Source of the DNA: Jannaschia sp. CCS1
Lineage (GTDB): Bacteria; Pseudomonadota; Alphaproteobacteria; Rhodobacterales; Rhodobacteraceae
Length of the DNA: 64,000 nt
Assembly: GCF_000013565.1 (NCBI RefSeq)
Contig: NC_007802.1
Span: 3,286,001-3,350,000, forward strand
Direction of reading: 5' to 3'
In this document: positions 51,647-61,030 of the stretch, one piece after another
Position numbering within the stretch: the first letter of the stretch is position 1
How the letters are laid out: every line of letters starts with the position of its first letter
Translations under genes and position numbers: made by a program
The notes under the pieces: model-generated
Databases searched by the model: none
The model's input: the letters and a program-made list of their open reading frames with translations, nothing else
Told to the model about the DNA's origin: nothing

Positions 51647-53188
51647 TTACCGCAACGCCCGGCGGAGGATCTTGCCCGTCGTTGTCATCGGCAAGTTATC
51701 GGTAAGGGTGATCTTGCGCGGCACCATATGGGCGGAGGCGCGGGTTCGGACGAGATCCTTCAGCGTGCGTTCAATATCGGACGTGTCCGCGCCGGGGCGC
51801 AGGACGACATGGGCCACGATGGCCTCGGTCCGGATCGGGTCCGGCTCTCCCACCACAGCGGCGAGGGTCACATCGGGGTGGGTGCACAGCGCCTGCTCGA
51901 TCTCCACCGGGCCGATACGGTAGCCAGCCGACGTGATCACGTCATCATCGCGGGCGTGGAACGTGAACTGCCCGCCTGCATCCTGCGTGGCAAGGTCGCC
52001 GGTCCGCAGCCAGCCGTTGACGATCTTGGCGGCGGTCGCCTCAGGCTTGTTCCAATAGCGCAGCATCATGACCGGATCGGGGGCTTTGACACAGACCTCT
52101 CCCACCGCGCCCCGGGCGACGGGCGCATCGTCTGAACCGAGAAGCGCCACCTCGTGCCCCGGGACGGGCAGGCCCATGGCGCCCGGTTGGCGCGTCATCG
52201 GGCCGTCGCAGGCGGCCAGCACAAGGTTCGCCTCCGTCTGGCCGTAGAATTCGTTGATCGGGCACCCGAGTGTGTCTCGGCCCCAATCCAGCAGATCGGC
52301 GCCCAATGCCTCCCCGCCCGATCCGATGGCGCGCAGGCGCAGGTCCCCGGGCGGCGCGGTGTCGCGCATCAGGCGAAGCGCGGTCGGGGGCAGAAAACTG
52401 TTCGTCACCCCCTCCCGCGCCATCAGGGCGAAAGCGGCATCCGGGTCAAACTTCGCGAACCTGTGCGACAGGAGCGGCACCCCGTAGAAGAGGCACGGCA
52501 TCGCCATATCCATCAGCCCGCCGATCCACGCCCAATCGGCCGGGGTCCAGCCGATATCACCCGGTTCGGGGAACCCGCCCTGGCTCAGCTCCATGCAGGG
52601 GAGGTGGCCGTAAAGGAACCGATGCGCGTGCAGCACGCCCTTGGGGTCCCCGGTCGTGCCGGAGGTGTAGATCATCACAGCGGGATCGTCGGCCAGCGTC
52701 TCGACCGGCTGCATCGCGGACGGCTGCGCCATGGCGTCGTCCAGGGACATGTGACCGGAGCGCGCGGCGGTCGACAGGACGATGGGCGCATCCGTGACCG
52801 CCCGCAGCCTATCCTCCACTGCCGCGTCCACGATCACCGCCTTCGCGCCGCTGTCAGTCAACCGGTAGGCCAGGGCATCCTCGCCAAACAAGGTGAACAG
52901 GGGCAGCGAAATCGCCCCCAGCTTGAACGCCGCCAGATGCGCCACCAGCACCCGGGGATTCTGCGGCATAAGGATCGCCACGCGGTCCCCCCGCCGGACC
53001 CCGCGCGCCGCCAGGACAGTGGCGAGGCTGTCGGAGGCCGCTTTCAGCTGCCCATAGGTCCAATCCTCATCGGGCGGGCCGACATGGCGCACCGCCAGCC
53101 TGTCGGGATCCCTGCGCGTCCAGCGGTCACAGCATATCTCTGCGATGTTGAGCCGCGAGGGGATGTCCCACGCGAAGCCCGCGCGCAT
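51647..53188 (-). CDS. Acyl-CoA synthetase (AMP-dependent)
   Basis: Adenylate-forming ligase, 513 residues, activating a carboxylic acid to its CoA thioester. Core motifs: MIYTSGTTGDPKGVLHAHR (P-loop), FYGQTEANLV, NGWLRTGDLA and the C-terminal catalytic Lys in NLPMTTTGKILRRALR. LFTLFGEDALAYRL and GWTPADWAWIGGLM resemble medium-chain/acetyl-CoA-synthetase-type ACSM relatives, so the substrate may be a short, branched or aromatic acid. It starts 34 bases after the lipoprotein stop on the same strand; the two may be co-transcribed. Confidence 0.88.
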   Translation of the reverse strand: MRAGFAWDIPSRLNIAEICCDRWTRRDPDRLAVRHVGPPDEDWTYGQLKAASDSLATVLAARGVRRGDRVAILMPQNPRVLVAHLAAFKLGAISLPLFTLFGEDALAYRLTDSGAKAVIVDAAVEDRLRAVTDAPIVLSTAARSGHMSLDDAMAQPSAMQPVETLADDPAVMIYTSGTTGDPKGVLHAHRFLYGHLPCMELSQGGFPEPGDIGWTPADWAWIGGLMDMAMPCLFYGVPLLSHRFAKFDPDAAFALMAREGVTNSFLPPTALRLMRDTAPPGDLRLRAIGSGGEALGADLLDWGRDTLGCPINEFYGQTEANLVLAACDGPMTRQPGAMGLPVPGHEVALLGSDDAPVARGAVGEVCVKAPDPVMMLRYWNKPEATAAKIVNGWLRTGDLATQDAGGQFTFHARDDDVITSAGYRIGPVEIEQALCTHPDVTLAAVVGEPDPIRTEAIVAHVVLRPGADTSDIERTLKDLVRTRASAHMVPRKITLTDNLPMTTTGKILRRALR

Positions 53189-53222
53189 CCGGTCCCATGG
53201 GCCGATGTCGGGGATCAGCCGG

Positions 53223-53711
53223 TCAATCGGCGATCACCGTGACCGTGGGCAGCGATGTCAGGTCCAGCCCCAGCGCCTGAAACGCCCCGATCGACAGACG
53301 GGAGCCCGAGCCACGCTCCCCGCCCGACGGGCGCGCCGTGACCTCCAGCGTTGTGCCGTTGGGGGCAACCACCGTCGCGACCCGCTCGCGGTCCACCAGC
53401 GGCGTCTCGATCCACAGGCCGGGCCGCGTTGCATCGCCAAGGCTCGCCACGGTGAACCCGCGCACCGTGTCGCCCGCGCCCGTATCGCCCTCCGCCACCG
53501 CAGCGGCGCGGGTGGAGCTGTCTTCCGGCGCGATATCCTCGGCAGCCGCCTCCCCCGTCACGGCCTCGGTGATGACCTCCGACGACGTGGCATCGGGACC
53601 GCCCCGGCCAAAGCCGCTGCCCGCGCCGCCCCCATCAAACAACCCACCAAGCCCGCCATTGCCGCAGCCGGCCATAATCAGAACCGCCAGGATTGAAAAC
53701 CCTCGTGTCAT
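53223..53711 (-). CDS. Small lipoprotein of unknown function
   Basis: A 162-residue protein with a lipoprotein signal ([20 protein letters not shown]; lipobox IMAGC, Cys16), a glycine-rich then acidic linker, and a C-terminal globular segment ([20 protein letters not shown] to the end). The C-terminal part ([38 protein letters not shown]) faintly resembles RlpA/double-psi-barrel proteins, but without a catalytic Asp I can place. Likely attached to the inner or outer membrane. Divergent from moaA. Confidence 0.75.
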   Translation of the reverse strand: MTRGFSILAVLIMAGCGNGGLGGLFDGGGAGSGFGRGGPDATSSEVITEAVTGEAAAEDIAPEDSSTRAAAVAEGDTGAGDTVRGFTVASLGDATRPGLWIETPLVDRERVATVVAPNGTTLEVTARPSGGERGSGSRLSIGAFQALGLDLTSLPTVTVIAD

Positions 53712-53812
53712 CTCGCACCTCTCAACACGTTTCGCGGATCAGGTTAGGCGGGCACCAACCCGTGATCAACCGCCACCTTGTGCGGGCGGCCCCGCGCTCA
53801 TACTGTCCGCCC

Positions 53813-54850
53813 ATGACCCATGCATTTTCCCAGGCCGCCCCCCTGATTGATCCCTTCGCGCGCGCGATCACCTACCTGCGCGTCAGCGTCACCGACCGCT
53901 GCGATTTCCGCTGCGTCTATTGCATGTCCGAGAACATGCAGTTCCTGCCCAAGAAGGAACTTCTGACGCTGGAGGAGCTGGACCGCATGTGTTCCACCTT
54001 CATCCGTCTGGGCGTGCGTAAGCTGCGGATCACCGGGGGCGAACCGTTGGTGCGCCGCGATATCATGACGTTTTTTCAGGGCATGAAGCGGCATCTGGAC
54101 ACGGGCGATCTGGAAGAATTGACGCTGACCACCAACGGCAGCCAGTTGGCCCGGTTTGCCGAGCCGCTGGTGGCCGCAGGCGTCAAGCGGATCAACATCT
54201 CCCTCGATACGATTGATGAGAAAAAATTCGCCGAAATCACCCGCTGGGGTCGCCTGAAACAGGTGATGGACGGCATCGACGCCGCCTTGGCCGCGGGCCT
54301 GAAGGTGAAAATCAACGCCGTGGCGCTCAAGGGGTTCAATGAGGATGAGTTGTTCACCCTGCAAGACTGGTGTCTGGAACGCGGCATGGACCTGACCTTC
54401 ATCGAGGTCATGCCGATGGGCGATCTGGGCAATGAAGACCGGCTCGATCAATACTGGTCTCTCAACGACCTGCGCGCGCGTCTGGCCGAGCGGTTTACGC
54501 TGATTGATCTGGCCGAGCGCACCGGAGGACCCGCGCGCTATGTGCAATTGCAGGAGACCGGCCAGAAGATCGGCTTCATCACGCCGCTCAGCCACAATTT
54601 CTGCGAAAGCTGCAACCGCGTGCGCCTGACCTGCACGGGCCAGCTTTACATGTGCCTGGGCCAGGAAGACATGGCCGACCTGCGCGCGCCGCTGCGCGCC
54701 AGCGCCCCGGATCGCGACGGCGAGGACAGCTTGCTGGAGGAGCGCATCCGCGCCGCCATCGGGCGCAAGCCCAAAGGCCACGACTTCGACTATTCCCGCC
54801 AGTCCGTCGACGGCCAGATGTCCCGCCACATGAGCCACACCGGCGGGTGA
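53813..54850 (+). CDS. moaA: GTP 3',8-cyclase MoaA
   Basis: Radical SAM enzyme for the first step of molybdenum cofactor synthesis, 345 residues. The N-terminal cluster is CDFRCVYC (Cys30, Cys34, Cys37), and the second 4Fe-4S cluster is [30 protein letters not shown] and NISLDTID are also conserved. The chain ends in HTGG, the C-terminal Gly-Gly needed for catalysis. The start at 53813 was chosen because the upstream open frame lacks homology. No other moa gene is in the window. Confidence 0.96.
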   Translation: MTHAFSQAAPLIDPFARAITYLRVSVTDRCDFRCVYCMSENMQFLPKKELLTLEELDRMCSTFIRLGVRKLRITGGEPLVRRDIMTFFQGMKRHLDTGDLEELTLTTNGSQLARFAEPLVAAGVKRINISLDTIDEKKFAEITRWGRLKQVMDGIDAALAAGLKVKINAVALKGFNEDELFTLQDWCLERGMDLTFIEVMPMGDLGNEDRLDQYWSLNDLRARLAERFTLIDLAERTGGPARYVQLQETGQKIGFITPLSHNFCESCNRVRLTCTGQLYMCLGQEDMADLRAPLRASAPDRDGEDSLLEERIRAAIGRKPKGHDFDYSRQSVDGQMSRHMSHTGG

Positions 54851-55244
54851 GATGCGGTCCAGGTGAACCCTGCCAAACACTCCACTGGAGCGCTTGAGCC
54901 CCGGGACGGGCGGTTTGGACCAATGAAAGGTGTGTTCGACTTTTCACACCGTGAACGGACAAAGCCTCAAAAACAGGCTCCAGCCTGACGGAGCTAGCGG
55001 GAAGATCCAGCACCGAAGCACCGCTCAAGGTCAATTCGGCGATCCAGCGTCAAACCGCACCGATCCACCAATCACATCAGTGACCCGAACGATCACAACA
55101 CCGAACCGCCGCCCTTACACCTTCACCCAGCGAAGGTGTTCTCCGAGCCCAGAGTATCGGATGCTGCATGGTGAACGAGTGTCGGCCTACGAGAATCGAA
55201 AGGGTTCGCTAGGAGCCCGTCCAACACTTTGCTATCTAGTGGGG
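54851..55244. other. Non-coding stretch between moaA and the ParB-like gene
   Basis: About 390 bases, AT-richer than the genes around it, with a frame open into the following gene but no ribosome site or family-like residues until the ATG at 55245. A 6-base-pair GGTGTG/CACACC inverted repeat sits near 54930. Confidence 0.45.
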
Positions 55245-55661
55245 ATGCATCGGGCCGATACCAAACCCATAAGAAAACAGTACCATTCTCGCCAGGTCGG
55301 GACGGATCGGCACATATGGGATGTGCACCAGCTCATACGCGCTTCACGTGACCTCAAAAAGCAGATGGTTTCGGTGAACGATATTGCCGAGGCGGATGAG
55401 AATTGGTGGTATGGTGATGCCGATGACATACCAACACCGCGATCGATCGCGGCTCACCTCGCTTTGGTCGACGAAGTCGATCCACTACATCCTGTCATTC
55501 TGTGCGCTGAAGGTCGTCTGATGGATGGTATGCATCGTGTTGTGAAAGCAATAGCGGAAGGCAGAACGCACATCCCGGCGGTGCGTTTTGCCAAGACGCC
55601 CGCCCCCGACTTCGTGAACCTGCCCCTTGATGATCTGCCATACCCGGACGACTTTGTTTGA
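55245..55661 (+). CDS. ParB-nuclease-like small protein
   Basis: A 138-residue cytosolic protein. HPVILCAEGRLMDGMHRVVK matches the DGxHR motif of the ParB/sulfiredoxin-type nuclease fold, and ENWWYGDADDIPTPRSIAAH precedes it; such proteins usually bind or hydrolyse nucleotides or act as small DNA-linked enzymes. The start at 55245 follows GTGGGG only loosely; translation signals are weak. Its codons are less GC-rich than those of neighbours and it sits alone between two non-coding stretches, which suggests acquisition by transfer. Function unknown. Confidence 0.65.
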   Translation: MHRADTKPIRKQYHSRQVGTDRHIWDVHQLIRASRDLKKQMVSVNDIAEADENWWYGDADDIPTPRSIAAHLALVDEVDPLHPVILCAEGRLMDGMHRVVKAIAEGRTHIPAVRFAKTPAPDFVNLPLDDLPYPDDFV

Positions 55662-56015
55662 TCGGATGCAGCGTCAGACTAGCGGAAAGTCGCAACGCAG
55701 TCGCTTGATAGCCAGGCGTAAATGGTTGCTTTGTCCCGCTAAGCGGACCTTTTGCTATTTCGCGGCATCGGCCCGGTCCGATTGCGACGTCAGGGACATC
55801 TGGGCCAGAAAATGAACCGCCCGCAGTCTTCGGTTTCCAACGATGCAGGTCGATCCAGTCGGGTGCATAAACCACAATCCGCTTATGGGGCGTTCCCCGT
55901 AGGCCCAAAGCGCTGATCAAAGGTTAACGCTTCGTTAGAAAGATCAGATTATGGTTTAGATCCAAATGCATAACCCACCTGCTCAACCTTGAGCATCCCC
56001 CAACCAGCGGTCACC
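55662..56015. other. Non-coding stretch after the ParB-like gene
   Basis: About 350 bases without a convincing gene. A minus-strand frame near 55850-55920 reads ALGLRGTPHKRIVVYAPDW, which has a protein-like feel, but it has no ribosome site and runs into low-quality residues. It could be a gene remnant. Confidence 0.4.
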
Positions 56016-57179
56016 TCACGCCGCCGGCATCCGTTTCTCCACGATCTCGGCCCACCAGCTGCACCCCGCCGGGATCGCCTCGTCGTTGAAGTTGTATTTG
56101 GGGTGGTGGACCATCGCCGTGTCGCCGTTGCCTACAAGGATATAAGCGCCCGGGCGCTCTTCCAGCATGAAGGCGAAATCCTCACCGCCCATGACCAGCG
56201 GCACATCGGCGCAATCGCCCGAGACGCTGGTGGCGACCTCGGCGGCGAAGGCCGTCTGCTCCTCGGAATTCACCATGACCGGGTAGCCGCGCACGTAATT
56301 CACCTCCGCACGTCCGCCCATCATCGCGGCCACCCCTTCGCAGATTTCCGGCACACGCTTGTTGGCAAGGTCACGGTTGTCTTCGGACATGGTGCGCACG
56401 GTGCCCCGCATCGTGACCGTTTCGGGGATCACGTTGAAGGCCTTGCTCTCGGTCTCCAGCGAGGTCACCGACACGACGATTTGGCTGACCGGGTCGGCAT
56501 TGCGCGCCACGATGGTTTGCAGGGCAGTGACGGCATGGGCGGCCATGACTGTAGTGTCGATCGTCTCGTTGGGCTTGGCGGCGTGGCCCCCCTTGCCCTT
56601 GAACTGCACCTCGAACGTGTCGGTGGCGGCGAAGAATGCGCCCGCGCGGATGCCGAAAGAGCCCACGGGTTTGCCGGGCCAATTGTGCATGCCGTAGACT
56701 TCATCAATGCCGAAGCGGTCCATCATGCCGTCATCGCACATCTCCTTGCCGCCGCCGCCGCCTTCTTCCGCGGGCTGGAAAATCACCGCGACAGTGCCGT
56801 CAAAGTTCCGCGTCTCGGCCAGGTATTTCGCCGCGCCCAGAAGCATCGCCGTATGGCCATCGTGGCCGCAGGCGTGCATGGCACCGGGCGTCTTGGAGGC
56901 ATAATCCAGCCCCGTATCCTCAAAGATCGGCAGCGCGTCCATATCCGCCCGCAATCCAAGGGTCTTGCCCGAGGCATTCGTCTTGCCCTTGATGATCCCC
57001 ACCACACCGGTGCGGCCCAGGCCCGTCACAACCTCATCACAACCGAAATCCTTCAGCTTCTCGGCCACGATGGCGGAGGTCCGGTGCGTCTCGAACAGGA
57101 TTTCGGGATGCTCGTGCAGGTCGCGCCGCCATTCGGTGATTTCAGGCAGCAGTTCGGCAAAACGGTTCTTCACTGGCAT
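56016..57179 (-). CDS. M20D amidohydrolase (hippurate hydrolase-like)
   Basis: A 387-residue zinc amidohydrolase of the HipO/AbgB type. WRRDLHEHPEILFETHRTS, HACGHDGH (residues 102-109), FQPAEEGGGGG and GGEDFAFMLEERPGAYI form the canonical set of metal and catalytic motifs. It probably hydrolyses N-acyl amino acids. It shares family and motif pattern with the gene at 3607-4782. It is downstream of the FAD oxidase on the same strand with 82 bases between them, so it belongs to a three-gene set for amino-acid derivatives. Confidence 0.9.
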   Translation of the reverse strand: MPVKNRFAELLPEITEWRRDLHEHPEILFETHRTSAIVAEKLKDFGCDEVVTGLGRTGVVGIIKGKTNASGKTLGLRADMDALPIFEDTGLDYASKTPGAMHACGHDGHTAMLLGAAKYLAETRNFDGTVAVIFQPAEEGGGGGKEMCDDGMMDRFGIDEVYGMHNWPGKPVGSFGIRAGAFFAATDTFEVQFKGKGGHAAKPNETIDTTVMAAHAVTALQTIVARNADPVSQIVVSVTSLETESKAFNVIPETVTMRGTVRTMSEDNRDLANKRVPEICEGVAAMMGGRAEVNYVRGYPVMVNSEEQTAFAAEVATSVSGDCADVPLVMGGEDFAFMLEERPGAYILVGNGDTAMVHHPKYNFNDEAIPAGCSWWAEIVEKRMPAA

Positions 57180-57261
57180 CTTTCATCTCTCCTGTTCGGA
57201 TTTGGTATAAAGGTGACATTGCGACGGGCCACCTTCAAGGTCTTAAAGATCTGGCGAGATC

Positions 57262-58617
57262 TCAGAGGTTCGGTCCGGGCCGCAATCTGGAGCCGTCCGC
57301 GAAACGCGCCATGCCAAAGCGGCTGAGGTCCTGGCCCGTCGCATTGCCCTGCACCATATCCGCCAGAATGCGCCCGAACGCGGGGCCGATCCCGAAACCG
57401 TGGCCACACATGCCCGTCGCCACGATCAGGCCGGGCAGTTTGGCCACATGGTCCACGACCGGCACCACATCGGGGAGCACGTCGATCATACCCGCCCAGG
57501 CGGCCCTTGTCCGGACGTGGCCCAGTTGCGGGTAGGCTTGCGCGAAACGGCGCTTGATCTCGGACACCTTGGCGATGCTTGGCTGCGGGTCCAGCACGCG
57601 CATCTTTTCAAACGGTGTGCGGTGGTCAGCGGACCATGTCCGGGCCGTGCGCCAGGCATCGGGGTAGCCGTCTGGCGCGGGGCCACGCAGGTAAATCTCA
57701 AACTCTCCGGTCAGGGCCAGGGGCAGGTAATGGCGCAGATGGCGCAGGGCGTCGGGGCCTGTGAACAGCTCACCAAAAGCGGCGGGCGCAAGCGTGTAGC
57801 CACCGTCCGCACGGGGCCGCATGGCAAGGCGGTCATCGACAGCCGCCGTGTTCAGGACTTGTGGAAGGGGCCCCGTGGCCATCGCGGTGGAGCGCACGGA
57901 CAATTGCGGGATGTCCACGCCGTGCCGCCGCAGGAACAGCGACGACCATGACCCTCGGGTCAGCACCACCTGCCCCGCCTTCACGCGCCCGGCCTCGGTC
58001 ACCACGCCGGTGACGCGCCCCGCCTCGATATCCAGCGTGCGCACGGCGCAATTCTCGCGCAACATCGCGCCGTCGGACTGGGCCATCCGCGCCAATTCCG
58101 GCACCGCGACCCAGGGTTCGGCCTTCATATCGGTGGGCGTGTGCAGCCCGCCAACCCAGGGGCCGACGGGGTGGCCCAACACCTCCAACAGCTTGTCGCG
58201 GGTCATGATGTGGGAGGACACGCCGTAGGGTCGCGCCATCTCGACCCATTTCTGATAGCCCGCCAACGCCTTCATATCGCGGGCAAAGTAGGTGACGCCG
58301 ACCTGCCGCAGGCCCAACCTGCCCTGCGCGTGGGCGTCGAGTTGTTGCCAAAGCTCCTGCGCCTCCAGCGCGATGGGGATCTCTGCCTCATCACGGCCCT
58401 GAACGCGGATCCATCCCCAATTGCGGCCCGATTGCTCTGCCGCCACGCGGCCCTTTTCCAGCACCACAACCGATAGTCCCGCGCGCGCCGCGAACAGCGC
58501 GGTCGAGATGCCGAGGACGCCGCCGCCGATCACCGCAAGGTCGACGGCATCGGGCAGGTCATCGTTGAACGTGATCGGCGCGTGGACCAGATCAGCGGCG
58601 CGGAAGGGGAAGGTCAT
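57262..58617 (-). CDS. FAD-dependent oxidoreductase (DadA/glycine oxidase family)
   Basis: A 451-residue flavoenzyme. The dinucleotide motif VDLAVIGGGVLGISTALFAA and VVVLEKGRVAAEQSGRNWGW (the SGRN signature of gamma-glutamylputrescine/amino acid oxidases) lie near the N-terminus; GLIVATGMCGHGFGIGPAFG closes the FAD domain. The start at 58617 overlaps the stop of the ArgE-like gene by 4 bases. Oxidises an amine or amino acid; substrate unknown. A longer frame upstream is antisense-like and rejected. Confidence 0.88.
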   Translation of the reverse strand: MTFPFRAADLVHAPITFNDDLPDAVDLAVIGGGVLGISTALFAARAGLSVVVLEKGRVAAEQSGRNWGWIRVQGRDEAEIPIALEAQELWQQLDAHAQGRLGLRQVGVTYFARDMKALAGYQKWVEMARPYGVSSHIMTRDKLLEVLGHPVGPWVGGLHTPTDMKAEPWVAVPELARMAQSDGAMLRENCAVRTLDIEAGRVTGVVTEAGRVKAGQVVLTRGSWSSLFLRRHGVDIPQLSVRSTAMATGPLPQVLNTAAVDDRLAMRPRADGGYTLAPAAFGELFTGPDALRHLRHYLPLALTGEFEIYLRGPAPDGYPDAWRTARTWSADHRTPFEKMRVLDPQPSIAKVSEIKRRFAQAYPQLGHVRTRAAWAGMIDVLPDVVPVVDHVAKLPGLIVATGMCGHGFGIGPAFGRILADMVQGNATGQDLSRFGMARFADGSRLRPGPNL

Positions 58618-59765
58618 GCGACCTCGGACAGAAGCTTCTCCATGAACGCTTCGCCCTGCTGGAACTGGTCGAGTGTGATGTATTCGTTGGCCTGATGAGC
58701 CTGCTCGATGGAGCCCGGCCCGCAGACCACAGCCGAATAGCCCGCCGCCTGGAATTGCCCGGCTTCCGTGCCGAAGCTGACGACGCCGTTGGAATTGAGG
58801 CCGGTCAGCTTGCGCACCATATCTTCGGCCTCGCCCCCGTCTTCGGCGCGCAGGCCGGGAACGTCCCAGCGCGGTGTCGCACGGATTTCGGCCTCGGGCC
58901 GGACCGCTTTCATGCCTGCCTCGATCCGGGCAATTTCTGCCAGGATCTTCTCGCGCCAGGCCCCGATGTCTTCCGATGGCAAAGCGCGCAGCGACAGGAC
59001 GAAGACACAATCCTTGGCGGTGATGTTGTGGGCGGTGCCCCCTTCGATCATGCCCACATGCAACGTGGAATACGGCGGATTGAACGGAGAGGCGGGGTCT
59101 GCATTGGCGGCAGAGGCCTCGTTCACCTCGTTGCACCACTGGATCAGCCGGGCCGATTCCATTACCGCCGAGACGCCTTGGTAGGCGAGCGAGGAATGCA
59201 CCTCAAACCCGCGGAAATGCAGGTCAAACCCGGTGCCGCCTTTGTGGCCGTTGATGATGCCCATATTCGTGGGCTCTCCGATAATGGCCATTGACGCCCG
59301 GGGCAGGCCCGCCATCGCTTCAATCATCGGGGGGGCGCCGACGCAGCCGATCTCCTCATCGCGCGACAGCCCCAGTTGCAGCGGGCGCGTCACCCCACGT
59401 CGCTTGGCCTCCACCAGACCCCAGATCGCCAGCGCGTCGAACCCCTTCATGTCGCAGGTCCCGCGCCCATAAAGCTTGCCATCTTTCTCGGTCACCCAGA
59501 ACGGGTCCGTCACCCATGATTGCCCATCCACGGGCACGACATCGGTATGGCCCGACAGGATAATTCCCCCGGGCTCTTGCGGGCCGACATGGGCAAACAA
59601 GGACGCCTTCTGCCCGGTGTCGTCCAGATCCCGCGCGCTGTCGATGCCGTGACTTGCCAGGTAATCGGCCACCCAATCGACCAGCTCCAGATTGCTGTCC
59701 CGGCTGACGGTGGGAAAGGCCACCAGTTTGGACAAAAGCTCACGGGGGGAGAGGACATGCGACAT
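58614..59765 (-). CDS. argE: Acetylornithine deacetylase (ArgE/M20A-type)
   Basis: A 383-residue M20A enzyme. ILSGHTDVVPVDGQSW (His and Asp ligands), YGRGTCDMKGFDALAIW and LSRDEEIGCVGAP (catalytic Glu) are as in acetylornithine deacetylase; SIEQAHQANEYI supplies the C-terminal His. Deacetylates N-acetylornithine or a related N-acyl amino acid. It is the first gene of a three-gene minus-strand operon with the FAD oxidase and the M20D hydrolase, which points more to catabolism of an acylated amino acid than to arginine synthesis. Divergent from the dpp operon, 239 bases apart. Confidence 0.85.
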   Translation of the reverse strand: MSHVLSPRELLSKLVAFPTVSRDSNLELVDWVADYLASHGIDSARDLDDTGQKASLFAHVGPQEPGGIILSGHTDVVPVDGQSWVTDPFWVTEKDGKLYGRGTCDMKGFDALAIWGLVEAKRRGVTRPLQLGLSRDEEIGCVGAPPMIEAMAGLPRASMAIIGEPTNMGIINGHKGGTGFDLHFRGFEVHSSLAYQGVSAVMESARLIQWCNEVNEASAANADPASPFNPPYSTLHVGMIEGGTAHNITAKDCVFVLSLRALPSEDIGAWREKILAEIARIEAGMKAVRPEAEIRATPRWDVPGLRAEDGGEAEDMVRKLTGLNSNGVVSFGTEAGQFQAAGYSAVVCGPGSIEQAHQANEYITLDQFQQGEAFMEKLLSEVA

Positions 59766-60004
59766 GGGGCATCCGATGTTATGAAGGTGCTGCGTCGATC
59801 CTGAGCGCGTGCCATCGGGGCGTCAAGCCCGCCCTCCCGCGTGGGTGCTCAAAATACAGGCGTCTGATCAAACTCCACGCAGCGTCACCCACCTTCGCCC
59901 TTGCGGGATCGGATTTTCATGGTAGCGTCAAAGGTATAGAGCGCCCGTTTCGGACTTCCGATGAAAGAGGCGCCGTATCCGACAGGTCAGGGAGACCGCT
60001 ACAT

Positions 60005-61030
60005 ATGCCCGATGGGGCCCTTTCTCAGACGCCTGACGCGGCGGACAAGTACGTGTTGGACGTGCGCGGCCTCAAGACCGTGTTCCGCACCCGCCGGGGT
60101 GAGGTCCACGCGGTCAACGATGTCAGTTTCAATCTCAAGGCCGGGGAGTTGCTGGGGGTTGTCGGTGAATCCGGCTCCGGCAAGTCAGTGACGATGATGT
60201 CGCTCATCCGGCTTCTGCCGATGCCGCCCGCGGAAATTCGCGACGGGACGGTCGAGTTCGGTGACATGGATCTGATGCAGATCAGTGAAGACCGGCTGCG
60301 CGCGATCCGTGGCGCGCGGATCGGCATGGTGTTCCAGGATCCGATGACCTCGCTCAACCCCGTGTTCAACGTGGGCTATCAGCTGATGGAGCCGCTGCGA
60401 AAGCATATGGGGCTGGACAAATCCGCTGCGCGCAAGCGCTCGGTCGAATTGCTGGAGCTTGTGGGCATCCCCGATGCCGAGCGGCGCCTGAAGGATTACC
60501 CGCACCAGTTTTCCGGCGGTATGCGCCAGCGTGTGATGATTGCCATCGCGCTCGCCTGCGACCCGGAGGTGCTGATCGCCGATGAGCCGACCACGGCCCT
60601 TGATGTGACCATTCAGGCGCAGATCCTGGAGCTGGTCAAAGAGCTGCGCCAGAAACTTGGCATGGCGATTGTCTGGATCACCCACGATCTGGGCGTGATC
60701 GCGGGCATCGCCGACCGGGTCATGGTCATGTATGGCGGCCAGGTTGTGGAAGAGGGGCCCGTGCGCGCGCTGTTCAACAACCCCAGCCACCCCTACACGA
60801 AGATGCTGCTGGAAACGGTTCCCAGCATCACCGGCGAACGGGCCGACCGCCTGCAAGTGATCCAGGGGCAACCGCCCATGCTTGGCGCGCCCCCCAGCGC
60901 CTGCTCGTTCCGGGACCGCTGCCCCCATGCATTTGATCGGTGCGCGCGCGAAAACCCTCAGCTGGCCTCCGTCGGTGAGAATGACCACAACGCGGCCTGT
61001 TTCCTGGACGGAGGATCGACAGATGCTTGA
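60005..61030 (+). CDS. dppD: Peptide ABC transporter ATP-binding protein (DppD/OppD type)
   Basis: A 341-residue ABC ATPase. Walker A GESGSGKS (54-61), Q-loop in [12 protein letters not shown], signature [14 protein letters not shown], Walker [13 protein letters not shown] and the switch His in [11 protein letters not shown]. The C-terminal OppD extension carries the conserved cysteines [14 protein letters not shown] and AACF. Powers uptake of di- or oligopeptides. It is the first gene of the operon; its last 8 bases overlap dppF. Confidence 0.93.
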   Translation: MPDGALSQTPDAADKYVLDVRGLKTVFRTRRGEVHAVNDVSFNLKAGELLGVVGESGSGKSVTMMSLIRLLPMPPAEIRDGTVEFGDMDLMQISEDRLRAIRGARIGMVFQDPMTSLNPVFNVGYQLMEPLRKHMGLDKSAARKRSVELLELVGIPDAERRLKDYPHQFSGGMRQRVMIAIALACDPEVLIADEPTTALDVTIQAQILELVKELRQKLGMAIVWITHDLGVIAGIADRVMVMYGGQVVEEGPVRALFNNPSHPYTKMLLETVPSITGERADRLQVIQGQPPMLGAPPSACSFRDRCPHAFDRCARENPQLASVGENDHNAACFLDGGSTDA

